Source: Halomonas sp. GFAJ-1 (GTDB taxonomy: Bacteria; Pseudomonadota; Gammaproteobacteria; Pseudomonadales; Halomonadaceae). From it: a stretch of DNA of 64,000 bases. A program made the translations under genes and the position numbers. The stretch is taken from contig CP016490.1 in NCBI GenBank assembly GCA_002966495.1, positions 682,001 to 746,000 of the forward strand, in the 5' to 3' direction. Each line of letters begins with the position of its first letter. Positions within the stretch are counted from its first letter, which is position 1. The notes under the pieces were generated by a model. The model saw nothing but the letters and a program-made list of their open reading frames with translations. It searched no databases and was not told where the DNA came from. This document shows, piece after piece, positions 24,931 to 34,112 of the stretch.

Positions 24931-27042
24931 TTACCATTTGCCGTAGGTGCCCTCTTTCAAGCCATCAAACAGGTTAGCGGCATTATGCTCTTCACCGTCG
25001 TAAATCACCGTTTCATCGCCGGTAAGCTCTAGGGTTTCACCATTTTCCAGTTCGAACACATAGGTGGTGTTTTTAAGGTCGTCTTCGCGTACCAGCACAC
25101 CTTGGAAGGCTTCAGGGTTAAAACGGAAAGTGGTACAGCCTTTCAAGCGGCTTTCGTAGGCTTGCAGGTAGAGGTTCTGAAATTTTTCAAACGGAAAATC
25201 GGTAGGCACGTTCACCGTTTTAGAAATGGCCGAATCAATCCACTGCTGAGCGGCTGCCTGCACGGCCACGTGCTGCTCCGGCGACACCGAGTCAGCAGTA
25301 ATAAAGTAGTCGGGTAGATCGCTCTCCACCGCATCAGCGGCGATAAAGTGGCGGTAGGCCGCCAGCTCAAACGACAGCACTTCGACCTGCTCTTTGGTTT
25401 TCTTGCCCGACTGGATAATGTTACGGAAGTAGCGGTGCGAGAACGACGGCTCAATGCCGTTAGAGGCATTGTTACCCATGGAAAGCGAAATAGTCCCAGT
25501 GGGCGCAATCGAGCTGTGGTGGGTGAACCGCGCACCGTGTTCGGCCAGTGCCGCTACCAGCTCAGGCTCTAACTCGGCGACTTTCGCCATATATTGGCTG
25601 TAGCGGGCATGCAAAATACGCCCCGGCACCTTGTCGCCTACTTCGTAACCATCGCTTGCAAGCTGGGGGCGCTCACGCATCATTTTCGGCGTAATGGTGT
25701 GCTCCTGCGCTAGCACCGGTGCCATGCCTTTCTCTTTGGAAAGCTCTAACGCTTGTTTCCAACCCTCCAGGGCAAGGTGACGGCTGACCTCTTCAGTGAA
25801 GGCTAGCGACGCGTTTGAGCCATAGGGGATTTTGAGCATCGTCATCGTAGACCCCAGCCCTAAAAAGCCCATCCCGTGGCGACGCTTAGCTTCAATTTCA
25901 CGCTGCTGCTGGGGAAGCGGCAGCCCAGCGATCTCCACAACGTTATCCAGCATGCGGGTAAAAATAGCCACCACGTTACGGTAGCGCTCCCAGTCAAAAC
26001 GCGGCTTATCGCTGAACGGTTCGATAACAAACTGAGTGAGGTTGATAGACCCCAACAGGCAGGCGCCTTCCGGTGGTAGCGGCTGTTCACCACAGGGGTT
26101 TGTGGCGCGGATATCTTCACAGAACCAGTTATTGTTCATACGATTCACTTGGTCAATCAGTATGAAACCCGGCTCAGCGTAGTCATAGGTGGAGGACATG
26201 ATCGTATCCCACAGCTCGCGGGCTTTGATCACTTCAACAATGCGGCAGGCCACACGGCCCTGCTCATCCACCGTATACCCCTCTTCGATAACGGGCCAGT
26301 CGCGGTAGATCAGGTCCTCGGCCTTAACGTCCTCTTTTTCACCGGGATGGAGCGGAAACGCCAGCGGCCAGTCGGCGTTGTTTTTCACCGCTTCCATAAA
26401 CTCATCGGTTATCAGCAGGCTAAGGTTGAACTGACGCAGGCGGCCCGCTTCCCGCTTGGCTTGGATAAACTCACGCACATCTGGATGACCGACATCGAAG
26501 GTGCCCATCTGCGCACCACGACGCCCACCGGCAGAGGCGACGGTGAAACACATTTTGTCATAGATATCCATGAACGCCAGCGGGCCGTTGGTACCGGCGC
26601 CTGCGCCAAATACAAAGGCGCCCTTATGGCGCAGCGTCGAAAAGTCGTAACCAATGCCAGCGCCGGACTTCAGCGTCATGCCAGCATCCACTACGGAATC
26701 AAGGATATCTCGCATGGAGTCGCGAATGGTGCGCGATACCGTACAGTTAATCAGGCTCACCGCTGGCTTGTAAGCTTCCGCACCGGCGTTAGACAGAATC
26801 CGCCCGGCAGGAATGGCGCCATTTTCCAACGCCCACCGGAATTTCGGCAGCCATTCGTTCGCTTTATCACCTTCCACCGCCGCTAGCGCCCGCGCGACCC
26901 GCTCAAAGGTAGCCCCCACATCCTGGTCAACAGGGCGGCTATGACGATCTTTAAGGCGATACTTAGCGTCCCAGATCTCCCGCGAGGGCGCCTGCATCGG
27001 AACATCATTAGAGGTCTTCATAGCCTTAGCAGCGGTGCTCAT
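24931..27042 (-). CDS. nrdJa: Class II ribonucleotide reductase, large split subunit NrdJa
   Basis: This catalytic subunit reduces ribonucleotides with adenosylcobalamin, independent of oxygen. It has 703 residues from the ATG at 27042, preceded by AAGGAG; an upstream extension to 27159 has no ribosome site. Active-site landmarks are the redox cysteine in SLINCTVSRT, the radical Cys/Glu in NPCGEQPLPPEGACLLGSINL (two adjoining motifs) and the phosphate-binding APTGTISL. The protein ends without the C-terminal redox cysteines, which are on NrdJb. Two NrdR-type boxes lie upstream, so repression by NrdR is likely. Confidence 0.95.
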   Translation of the reverse strand: MSTAAKAMKTSNDVPMQAPSREIWDAKYRLKDRHSRPVDQDVGATFERVARALAAVEGDKANEWLPKFRWALENGAIPAGRILSNAGAEAYKPAVSLINCTVSRTIRDSMRDILDSVVDAGMTLKSGAGIGYDFSTLRHKGAFVFGAGAGTNGPLAFMDIYDKMCFTVASAGGRRGAQMGTFDVGHPDVREFIQAKREAGRLRQFNLSLLITDEFMEAVKNNADWPLAFPLHPGEKEDVKAEDLIYRDWPVIEEGYTVDEQGRVACRIVEVIKARELWDTIMSSTYDYAEPGFILIDQVNRMNNNWFCEDIRATNPCGEQPLPPEGACLLGSINLTQFVIEPFSDKPRFDWERYRNVVAIFTRMLDNVVEIAGLPLPQQQREIEAKRRHGMGFLGLGSTMTMLKIPYGSNASLAFTEEVSRHLALEGWKQALELSKEKGMAPVLAQEHTITPKMMRERPQLASDGYEVGDKVPGRILHARYSQYMAKVAELEPELVAALAEHGARFTHHSSIAPTGTISLSMGNNASNGIEPSFSHRYFRNIIQSGKKTKEQVEVLSFELAAYRHFIAADAVESDLPDYFITADSVSPEQHVAVQAAAQQWIDSAISKTVNVPTDFPFEKFQNLYLQAYESRLKGCTTFRFNPEAFQGVLVREDDLKNTTYVFELENGETLELTGDETVIYDGEEHNAANLFDGLKEGTYGKW

Positions 27043-27130
27043 GTGACAAAACTCCTTCACAACGGGGTGAATACAGTACTCAAATGCGGCGATTATACGT
27101 GGCATCGAAATGAAGTATAGACTTGACTTC

Positions 27131-27178
27131 ACACTATATACGCCACTTAATTTTCTCATCTACTACTAGATATAGGAA
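27131..27178 (-). promoter_or_regulatory. Tandem NrdR boxes upstream of nrdJab
   Basis: Box 1 (27131-27146) begins ACACTATATA and fits the left 10 positions of the NrdR consensus acaCwAtATaTwGtgt, though its right half is poor. Box 2 (27163-27178) contains CTAGATATAG, nine of ten core positions. The starts are 32 bases apart, three helical turns, the usual NrdR arrangement. A TATAAT on the minus strand lies closer to the gene at 27097-27092. Confidence 0.65.
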
Positions 27179-27248
27179 AATCAGCGCGTTAGCTTTTGTT
27201 GGTCGCCAACACGCTATAGGCTAGGGTTTTTCTTGTGCGAAATTGATC

Positions 27249-27830
27249 ATGCAAACGTACACCTCTCTCTCAACGCTTGTGATTAGCACCATGGCGGGCG
27301 CCACCCTTTGGGTTGCCGCGCCCTTCGCCGCAGCGGCTACGTTTAACATTGAGCAGCCCGAAGCCCATGGCCATTGGCAGTCGATGATGCTTGTTCTGGG
27401 TGACGAACGTCACGTGCGCGCAGTGGAGACTCACAGCTACTCAGATGCGACCTTAAGCCTTAACGCGACTCAGGGCGTTTGTGATCTACCTTGGCTGGAA
27501 ATGCGCGTTACCCTTGAGCAGCAGCAAGGGGAAAGCAAAGCGGTCAATCTCGTACCGGCTAGGCTGCGTATTGATGAGCAACCCATCGTGGATACCATGG
27601 CCGAATTTATTACCGAGCGCGGCGACGATGGCTTTTACGCACACTTCTATCTCAGCGAAATGTCTGCATTAATAGACGACATGCGCCAGGGCGAGCAGCT
27701 ATTTATCGGCTTTGATCAGGAAGCGAATGCGCCGTGGTATATGACGTTTAGTCTGGAAGGCGCTGATGGCGCCATTGGGCGCATGCAGTCACTGTGTGAA
27801 CCGCCCTTAGCTGCCGAGACAGGCTATTAA
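27249..27830 (+). CDS. Secreted protein of unknown function
   Basis: A 193-residue protein that I do not recognise. Residues about 1-30 form a Sec signal peptide (LVISTMAGATLWVAAPFAAAA) with a likely cleavage site after AAA. The mature part is acidic, has two cysteines (GVCDLPW and QSLCEPP) that could form one disulfide, and a mixed beta pattern. I chose the ATG at 27249; a TTG two codons earlier is in frame, and neither has a clear Shine-Dalgarno. It is divergent from nrdJa and converges on the CACHE-GGDEF-EAL gene with a 3-base gap. No function is assigned. Confidence 0.75.
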   Translation: MQTYTSLSTLVISTMAGATLWVAAPFAAAATFNIEQPEAHGHWQSMMLVLGDERHVRAVETHSYSDATLSLNATQGVCDLPWLEMRVTLEQQQGESKAVNLVPARLRIDEQPIVDTMAEFITERGDDGFYAHFYLSEMSALIDDMRQGEQLFIGFDQEANAPWYMTFSLEGADGAIGRMQSLCEPPLAAETGY

Positions 27831-27833
27831 TCC

Positions 27834-30557
27834 CTATACGGTGTCTGGTAGCTGTAAGTTTTCAATCGGCTGAGGCCGTGAAAAGAAGTAGCCCTGATAG
27901 ACAAGACACCCTTGCGCATTGAGCCAGTCGCGATGCGCCTGGGTCTCGACCCCTTCGGCAATAACCTCTAGTTCTAGGCTATGGGCCAACGCAATCACCG
28001 TCCGCACAATCGCGGCATCTGCCGGATCTTCCAACACGTCTCGAACAAAGGATTGATCAATTTTAAGCTGATCTAGAGGAAGCTGTTTGAGGTAGGCCAG
28101 CGACGAATAGCCGGTACCGAAATCATCCAGGGAGAAACGAATGCCTAACTGCCGCAACGCCTCCATGCGGCAACGCACCTCGGCAATGTCCTCCATGAGC
28201 AGCGACTCAGTCACTTCAAGCTTTAGCCGCTGCGGATTAGCCCCGGTACGTGCTAAGACAGCTTTTATTTGTTCAACAAAACCTACTTGTCGGAACTGGT
28301 TAGGGCTAACGTTAACCGCAGCACTCAACGCTGCGGTATGCGGCTGCTGCGACCAGACCACTAGCTGCCGACAGGCCGTTTCCAGCACCCACTCACCAAT
28401 CATCCCGATGAGGTGCGTTTCCTCCGCTAGCGGAATAAAGACACCCGGAGACACGATACCGCGCTCGGGATGCAACCAACGCACAAGCGCCTCAACGCCC
28501 ACGACCTGACCACGCTCATTCACCTGGGTTTGGTAGTAGAGCGATAGCTGCTGTCGTTCAATCACGTGGCGTAGGTCAGACTCTAGCTGGGCACGCTCCT
28601 TCACCGCAGCTTGCATAAAGGGGTCAAAAAAGCACAGCGCATTGCGCCCAGAGGCTTTGGCTTGATACATCGCCAAATCTGCCTGCTGTAAAATTTCGCT
28701 TACGCCTACCGACTCCCCAGCAAATAGCGTCACACCAATACTGCCAGAGATCTGGAGTGGGTGGTCATCAATGACCAACGGCTCTCTGAGAGCAGTCAGT
28801 AGCTTATAAGCAACACCTTCTGCATGCTGCGCAGCCACCGCGATATCGTCCCCTAGCTCGTGAAGCATAACGACAAATTCATCGCCTCCCAGCCGGGCAG
28901 CGGTATCACTATCACGCACAATACCCGCGAGCCGTTTGGCAACGGAGACCAGTAACGCATCGCCTAAGTAGTGGCCCAGGCTGTCGTTAATGGTTTTAAA
29001 GTTGTCCAGGTCAATAAACATCACCGCGCTGTAGTGACTCTCCTGACGTGCCTCCCGCTGGCGGGCCTCAATGCGGTCAATCAAGAGGCGACGGTTGGGA
29101 AGCCCGGTCAGGGCATCAAAAAACGCCAGCTGATGAATTTCCTGCTCAGCGGCTTTGCGCTGGGTGATATCACTTAACGTAGCCACATAGTGGGTAACGG
29201 CGCCGTTATCATTACGAACAACGCTAATGGTCAGCCATTGAGGATAAACCTCACCATTTTTACGCCGATTCCACACCTCGCCTTGCCAGCGATCCTGCTC
29301 ATTGAGAGATAGCCACATCTGTCGATAAAACGTGGCATCGTGGCGGCCAGAATTCAACATCGCCGGTGTAAGGCCCACTACTTCTTTTTCGTCGTAGCCG
29401 GTGATCTCACTAAAGGTGTGGTTAACCTGCACAATGCGGTTATCCGCATCGGCAATAAACATGCCCAGGTGCGTTTCAAACGCCATTGCAGCAATTTTGA
29501 GCTGCGCGGCTTCAAGCTCAGTGGCTTGCTGCGCTGTTTTTCGGGCCGCCACCTCTTGAGTCAGCTGTTGGCGGTGCTCACGCAGGACTTTTTCCGCCGC
29601 ATAGAGGCGTCGGTAGTGATAAAAGGCCGTCGCTCCTAACGCCGCCAGCAGCACTATCCCCACCAAGATAATCCAAAACCGCCGCCACCAGTCGTGCAAA
29701 TAAAAGGTGGTGTCTTCACCACTGATGACTAGCCAGGGAGCATCACTCAACCGCCGCGCGCTAAACAGCCGCTGCGTATCATCGACTGGCGAGACGCGCT
29801 CCCACGTAGCCGCAAGTTGATCACTTGCTAAAAAATGCGCCAGTTCGGGGGTACTAACCTCGCGGCCCAGCACGGCAGGCTCTTCGACGCCCCCCTGGGA
29901 GCGCTGCATGATGACACGGGGCGTAGCATCTAACAGCGCAAGACTTGCGCCTTCATTTAGGGTTAAACGCCCCATCAGCTGCACAAAATAAGCAGGATTT
30001 AACCGTGCAACGATATATGCCTCCGGCTCACCAACGCTGTTTTCTACGCGTAATAGGTGGAGCAGGCGCAGCCCATCCGCGCGCTCTGACCAGTAAAGGC
30101 GCGAGACGGCATCGCGGCGGTCACGTTGACCAACTAACCCAGACAAAACGTCCTGCACGCCAACATCAAACCGCGTGCTCTGAAGCGGTAGTGTTGATGC
30201 CAATACATTGCCTTGTGGATCAAGCAGGCCAACTTCATCCCAAAGTGCGACCTGGTCGCGCTGCTGCGCTAAATAGTGCGCCAGCAACGTCGTATCAATA
30301 CGCTCGTCATAGGTGAGTTGATAGAGCGCCTCAACGCTCTCAAGGGCGTGACGTGAGGTCTCCAGCGCACTTCCTAACCACTCTGCTACTACATCAGCAC
30401 TAGCGCCCGTGCGCGACTGCGCAGAGGTTTGCTGGTTGAGATAGAAGGTGCGCATCTCCCACACCACCAGCATGACGATACCTGCCAGTAATAAGCTGCC
30501 AAAGAGCCCTACCCATCGAGGGGAGAGGTGGCGCCATTTCTCACTCTGATATCTCAA
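27834..30557 (-). CDS. Periplasmic CACHE-like sensor PAS-GGDEF-EAL protein
   Basis: A 907-residue c-di-GMP enzyme. TM1 is at about residues 16-33, a 255-residue periplasmic region fits a double-CACHE sensor, and TM2 is near 290-310. PAS (about 350-470), GGDEF (about 480-645) and EAL (about 650-900) domains follow. GGDEF is intact with an RDSD inhibitory site five residues before it. The EAL motifs are intact (VEALVRW, EVTES, LDDFGTGYSS, KIDQSF, IAEGVE). The start is TTG at 30557, overlapping the upstream TGA as TTGA, with AAGGA before it. It is last in the fliA-motC-motD-GGDEF run, so it should be made with the flagellar motor proteins. Confidence 0.92.
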   Translation of the reverse strand: MRYQSEKWRHLSPRWVGLFGSLLLAGIVMLVVWEMRTFYLNQQTSAQSRTGASADVVAEWLGSALETSRHALESVEALYQLTYDERIDTTLLAHYLAQQRDQVALWDEVGLLDPQGNVLASTLPLQSTRFDVGVQDVLSGLVGQRDRRDAVSRLYWSERADGLRLLHLLRVENSVGEPEAYIVARLNPAYFVQLMGRLTLNEGASLALLDATPRVIMQRSQGGVEEPAVLGREVSTPELAHFLASDQLAATWERVSPVDDTQRLFSARRLSDAPWLVISGEDTTFYLHDWWRRFWIILVGIVLLAALGATAFYHYRRLYAAEKVLREHRQQLTQEVAARKTAQQATELEAAQLKIAAMAFETHLGMFIADADNRIVQVNHTFSEITGYDEKEVVGLTPAMLNSGRHDATFYRQMWLSLNEQDRWQGEVWNRRKNGEVYPQWLTISVVRNDNGAVTHYVATLSDITQRKAAEQEIHQLAFFDALTGLPNRRLLIDRIEARQREARQESHYSAVMFIDLDNFKTINDSLGHYLGDALLVSVAKRLAGIVRDSDTAARLGGDEFVVMLHELGDDIAVAAQHAEGVAYKLLTALREPLVIDDHPLQISGSIGVTLFAGESVGVSEILQQADLAMYQAKASGRNALCFFDPFMQAAVKERAQLESDLRHVIERQQLSLYYQTQVNERGQVVGVEALVRWLHPERGIVSPGVFIPLAEETHLIGMIGEWVLETACRQLVVWSQQPHTAALSAAVNVSPNQFRQVGFVEQIKAVLARTGANPQRLKLEVTESLLMEDIAEVRCRMEALRQLGIRFSLDDFGTGYSSLAYLKQLPLDQLKIDQSFVRDVLEDPADAAIVRTVIALAHSLELEVIAEGVETQAHRDWLNAQGCLVYQGYFFSRPQPIENLQLPDTV

Positions 30558-32557
30558 GATGGTTCCTTGATGGCGACTTCAACACGGTTACGCCCACTCC
30601 GCTTTGCCTGGTACATCGCCATATCCGCGCGGGCGACTAACGTTTTGCAGCTATCTCCGGGCCGCCATGCCGCGACCCCAACGCTGACGGTGATGGGCTG
30701 TGGCAATTTATTTACCTCCAGCGAGGCAACAAGATGGCGCAGCCGCTCCGCCAGACCAGCGGCCGCCTCTATGTCGGAGTGAGTCGCTAGCACCACAAAT
30801 TCTTCTCCGCCCCAGCGGCCCAGGTGGTCACAACCGCGTAGAGAACTTTCCACCAAGCGCGCTAGCGATACCAACACGTCGTCACCCAAGCTATGCCCGT
30901 AGCTATCGTTGATCTGCTTAAAGTGGTCTACATCGAACAGCAACACTGCAAAGACCGCGCCATAGCGTTTAGCGGCCACCAGCTCAGCGTCGATGGCTTG
31001 CTCAATGCGGTAGCGGTTCCATACTTGGGTCAGCGGGTCGAAATGCGCCAGCTGCTCTAAGCGCTGATTTGCTTCGGCCAGGGCTTTGCGCTCGCACTCT
31101 AGGTACATATTGAGCGTGCTGATTTCGTACGCTGAAATCGCCAATGTTAGGTCTTCCCCCAAGTCCACGGCTGCTAGGCGCTCGACCCGCTGCCACGCCT
31201 CGCTTTTACCCACCACTTCTTCATGCCATGCCGCTGGAGGAGTGGCTATGACGGCCCCCTGAGGGAAAGCTTTAGGCTGCATCGCCCAATAGAAGCTTTC
31301 TACCTGCTCAGGACGGAAAAACAGCAGCCAACCGCGCTGAGCGAGGTTCACGGGCAGGGGCACTGCTAGCACACCACACTGCTCGGGCATGGACAGCGAT
31401 GTGGTTAACGGCTCCTTAGAGATATCCCGAGTACACCACGGCCCGCTATGACCATGGGCTTTATCCAAGCGCCTAGCCAGCTGGCTAATCGCCTCTGGGG
31501 CCGGCGTATTACCAGACTGAAAAACGCTGCCCTTCGCCCATAGTGCCACGCCGTGGGAACGAAACAGTGCCATCCAGGTATCCGCCTGTTCAGCCAAAAG
31601 TTGCTGGGGGCTTTGCGGTTCTTCGCGTGCTTTGGTTGAAAGCGCCAAGCTATCCTGCACGCGCTGTAGATAGCGCGCTTCTTGGCGTGCCCGCAGCAGC
31701 AGCAGGCGCTGAGTCGCCATTTGCACCAGCATGCGCACTGCGTCACGCACCGGAGGGGCCACCGGGTGTGATTTCGCCGAATAACAAAACAGCAGCCCCC
31801 AAAGGCCAGTATCGCTCTGCATAGCAACGCTTAACGCCCCGCGAACGCCAAGACGGTGCAGATAGCGTTGACGCTCTGGGGCAGGGGCACGCAGAAAACT
31901 ATCGTTAAGTGCCACAGGGAAATCACGGGGGACTAAGTATTCACTGGGCGCTGCCACATCCTCAATTAAGCGCACCGGATGGCGCTCGTAGGCGAGGCGT
32001 AAGGAAAGGGGAAAGTCGCTGGAGGGAAAACGCTGACCTAACAGTGACGGTAAGCCGCTGCCGCATGCTTCGGCGACGATCAGCCCGTGCCAGTCGCTGT
32101 CAAGGTGGCAGATCGAGACGCGATCGTGACCGGTCAACTCTTGAACAGCCCGCACTAGGTAGTCAAGCAACTCCTCTTGATGACTCGCTTCCGTCAGCCT
32201 GAGCAAGCGCTCATTCACCGTGCCTAACAAGCGCCGTTTACCAACCGGTGTCAGTGGTTCAATTTCTACCACAACGTAGGCGCCTGAACGGTAGGCATAA
32301 AGCTGAAAGCGCGTTGAGCTCGCCGGGCGGGTAAAGGTTAGCGGCCCGGCCAAGCGCTGCTGGCCCTGTAGCTCGTGACGTAGCCGCTGGCTTAGGCGTT
32401 TGCCCAGCACTTCCGACAGCGTCTGATCACGCCCGTCGGTAACGGTCATGCCAACCAGTGCGGCGAGGTTGCTACTGAAAGCTTGAATGCGCCGACTGTC
32501 AGCATCCAACACCAGCAAAGCGCCAAACGACTGAAGTAAAGGGTGTTGCTTCGGCAC
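30554..32557 (-). CDS. Phytochrome-like (PAS-GAF-PHY) GGDEF diguanylate cyclase with degenerate chromophore site
   Basis: A 667-residue protein laid out like a bacteriophytochrome cyclase: PAS (about 1-105), GAF (about 115-290), PHY (about 310-485) and GGDEF (about 500-660). It begins where phytochromes have the IQPHG strand (LLQSFGALLVLD), and a TAG stop eight codons upstream rules out an N-terminal cysteine. The GAF SDIP motif is SDFP. The histidine before Y-L-x-x-x-GV is Arg (RQRYLHRLGV), and the CHH after the LWGL strand is CYS. The PHY PRxSF tongue is missing. The cyclase is intact (WGGEEF) with an RGCD inhibitory site. The GTG start has GAGG 8 bases upstream, 21 bases after motD. Confidence 0.88.
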   Translation of the reverse strand: MPKQHPLLQSFGALLVLDADSRRIQAFSSNLAALVGMTVTDGRDQTLSEVLGKRLSQRLRHELQGQQRLAGPLTFTRPASSTRFQLYAYRSGAYVVVEIEPLTPVGKRRLLGTVNERLLRLTEASHQEELLDYLVRAVQELTGHDRVSICHLDSDWHGLIVAEACGSGLPSLLGQRFPSSDFPLSLRLAYERHPVRLIEDVAAPSEYLVPRDFPVALNDSFLRAPAPERQRYLHRLGVRGALSVAMQSDTGLWGLLFCYSAKSHPVAPPVRDAVRMLVQMATQRLLLLRARQEARYLQRVQDSLALSTKAREEPQSPQQLLAEQADTWMALFRSHGVALWAKGSVFQSGNTPAPEAISQLARRLDKAHGHSGPWCTRDISKEPLTTSLSMPEQCGVLAVPLPVNLAQRGWLLFFRPEQVESFYWAMQPKAFPQGAVIATPPAAWHEEVVGKSEAWQRVERLAAVDLGEDLTLAISAYEISTLNMYLECERKALAEANQRLEQLAHFDPLTQVWNRYRIEQAIDAELVAAKRYGAVFAVLLFDVDHFKQINDSYGHSLGDDVLVSLARLVESSLRGCDHLGRWGGEEFVVLATHSDIEAAAGLAERLRHLVASLEVNKLPQPITVSVGVAAWRPGDSCKTLVARADMAMYQAKRSGRNRVEVAIKEPS

Positions 32558-32578
32558 GAAATAGCCTCGAAAAAAAAT

Positions 32579-33253
32579 CTATTCACCCTCAAACTGCTGC
32601 TTTAGCAACAGCTCAACGCGACGATTGGCTGCTCGCCCTTCTGCGGTCGCGTTACTTTCCATGGGTTGGGTGTCGGCATATCCGACCGCCCGCATTCGTG
32701 AAACAGCGACTCCCTGGCGTTCAAGGTGGCGCACAACCGCAATCGCGCGTCCTACCGAGAGCTCCCAATTCGAGGGGAACCGAGGAGTAGCAATGGGTAT
32801 ATTATCGGTATGCCCCTCTACCGAAATTTGACCTTCAAAGGCCTCAAGCGCCGTTATCAGGTTTTCTAGCACATTCTGCCCTTGGGGCGTTAGCACGGCA
32901 TCGCCACTGGGAAACAAAAGGCTATCATCAATACGCAGGGTAAGGCCTTCACGGCCTTGGGAAACACTGACCCCGGGAATATTTAGCCCCGCCATCTGCG
33001 GCCTTAGCCCCTGGTGACGAGGCTGAATACCAGTGGCTAAGGTTGCCAGGGGCAGCGCAGTAATCGCACTGGCCGAGCGCATTCTATCGCTATCTGCCGC
33101 TTCTCCCCCGCCTGGCGGCGTTAACGCCAGCAGGAGGACAAACAGGGTGATTAGTAGCGTCAATACATCCAGATAGCTCGTTAACCAGCTCTCATCCCCC
33201 TCGCCTTCGGCATTGGGCATTTCCAGCGCATGACGGGCTTCACTGTTCAGCAT
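32579..33253 (-). CDS. motD: Flagellar stator protein MotB family (MotD-like)
   Basis: A 224-residue stator B subunit. The single TM with the ion-binding aspartate is SWLTSYLDVLTLLITLF (about residues 22-45). The C-terminal OmpA-like peptidoglycan-binding domain includes VEGHTDNIP and RAVGYADTQP, and NRRVELLL closes it. It lies four bases after its MotA partner, directly downstream of fliA, a position resembling the second stator pair of Pseudomonas. Proton or sodium use cannot be decided from the sequence alone. The second stator set of the window is at 52814-54597. Confidence 0.88.
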   Translation of the reverse strand: MLNSEARHALEMPNAEGEGDESWLTSYLDVLTLLITLFVLLLALTPPGGGEAADSDRMRSASAITALPLATLATGIQPRHQGLRPQMAGLNIPGVSVSQGREGLTLRIDDSLLFPSGDAVLTPQGQNVLENLITALEAFEGQISVEGHTDNIPIATPRFPSNWELSVGRAIAVVRHLERQGVAVSRMRAVGYADTQPMESNATAEGRAANRRVELLLKQQFEGE

Positions 33254-33257
33254 GTCG

Positions 33258-34073
33258 CTACCCTTTTGTCGCGGGGCTAGGCGTGGTGCGTGGCTTTACA
33301 GTAGCATCGCGTATTTCGTCGTGGTAGTTGGCAACAAAGGAGTTGAGTGTTTCTTCAATAAACGACGGTAGGCGACGTTTGGTGATGAGCGATATACCTT
33401 CAAGCACCATGTTCATGGTAATGAGGCGCTCTTCGGTACGACGCTCAAGCTTAACGGCAATAGGCTTAAACACTAGGTTGGCGAGCAAAATACCGTAAAA
33501 CGTGGTGAGCAGGGCAACGGCCATGCGCGGGCCAATGACTTCTAGGTCACCCGCATCCATGACTTCAAGCATGTTAACCAACCCCACCAACGTACCAATC
33601 ATGCCAAAGGCAGGCGCGTAAGTGGCCATCGTGCGGAAAATTTGTGCTTCTGCATGCTCGCGCGCTTTTAACCGCGCTATGCGCCAGCGCAGCATGTCGA
33701 AGATTTCATCCTCTTTGGTATTGGCAATGACCAGTTGAATGCCCGTGCGTAGAAACGGGTTACGGGTGTGCTCAAGCTCTTTTTCCACCGCCCGAACATC
33801 GCCTTTAAACCATAGCCGAGACATCGACACGAGTTCGTTAATGTCATCTCGAACATAGGTATTTTCACGGCGAAACACTAAGCCTACCAAGCGCACTACC
33901 CGAAGTACTTCTTTCAGCGGGTAACTGATAAACGTAGCGGCCAGCGTACCGGTAATGACAATCGCTAACCCCGGTAAGTTAAGAAAGCTTTCTGGGGACT
34001 CTGCGGTAAAAAACAGCACGCTTACCAGCAGTAGAATGCTGGCAGATATACCGATCAGCGTAGATGGATTCAT
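33258..34073 (-). CDS. motC: Flagellar stator protein MotA/PomA family (MotC-like)
   Basis: A 271-residue stator A subunit with four TM segments: about 6-26, 33-52, 160-180 and 192-212. The TM3-TM4 motif is APAFGMIGTLVGLVNML and GPRMAVALLTTFYGILLANL, as in PomA/MotC proteins. The ATG at 34073 has GGAG 6 bases upstream and is preferred over the TTG one codon earlier. It follows fliA by about 40 bases and is paired with motD. The pair differs clearly from the E. coli-like MotAB pair downstream of flhDC. Confidence 0.88.
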   Translation of the reverse strand: MNPSTLIGISASILLLVSVLFFTAESPESFLNLPGLAIVITGTLAATFISYPLKEVLRVVRLVGLVFRRENTYVRDDINELVSMSRLWFKGDVRAVEKELEHTRNPFLRTGIQLVIANTKEDEIFDMLRWRIARLKAREHAEAQIFRTMATYAPAFGMIGTLVGLVNMLEVMDAGDLEVIGPRMAVALLTTFYGILLANLVFKPIAVKLERRTEERLITMNMVLEGISLITKRRLPSFIEETLNSFVANYHDEIRDATVKPRTTPSPATKG

Positions 34074-34112
34074 CAACGGCTCCTCGCCGGGTTCAAATAA
34101 GTGAGTGAGAGA

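Noticed and set aside
26149..26886. A 245-codon plus-strand frame inside nrdJa
   Set aside because: Antisense to the catalytic core of ribonucleotide reductase, with no recognisable domain.
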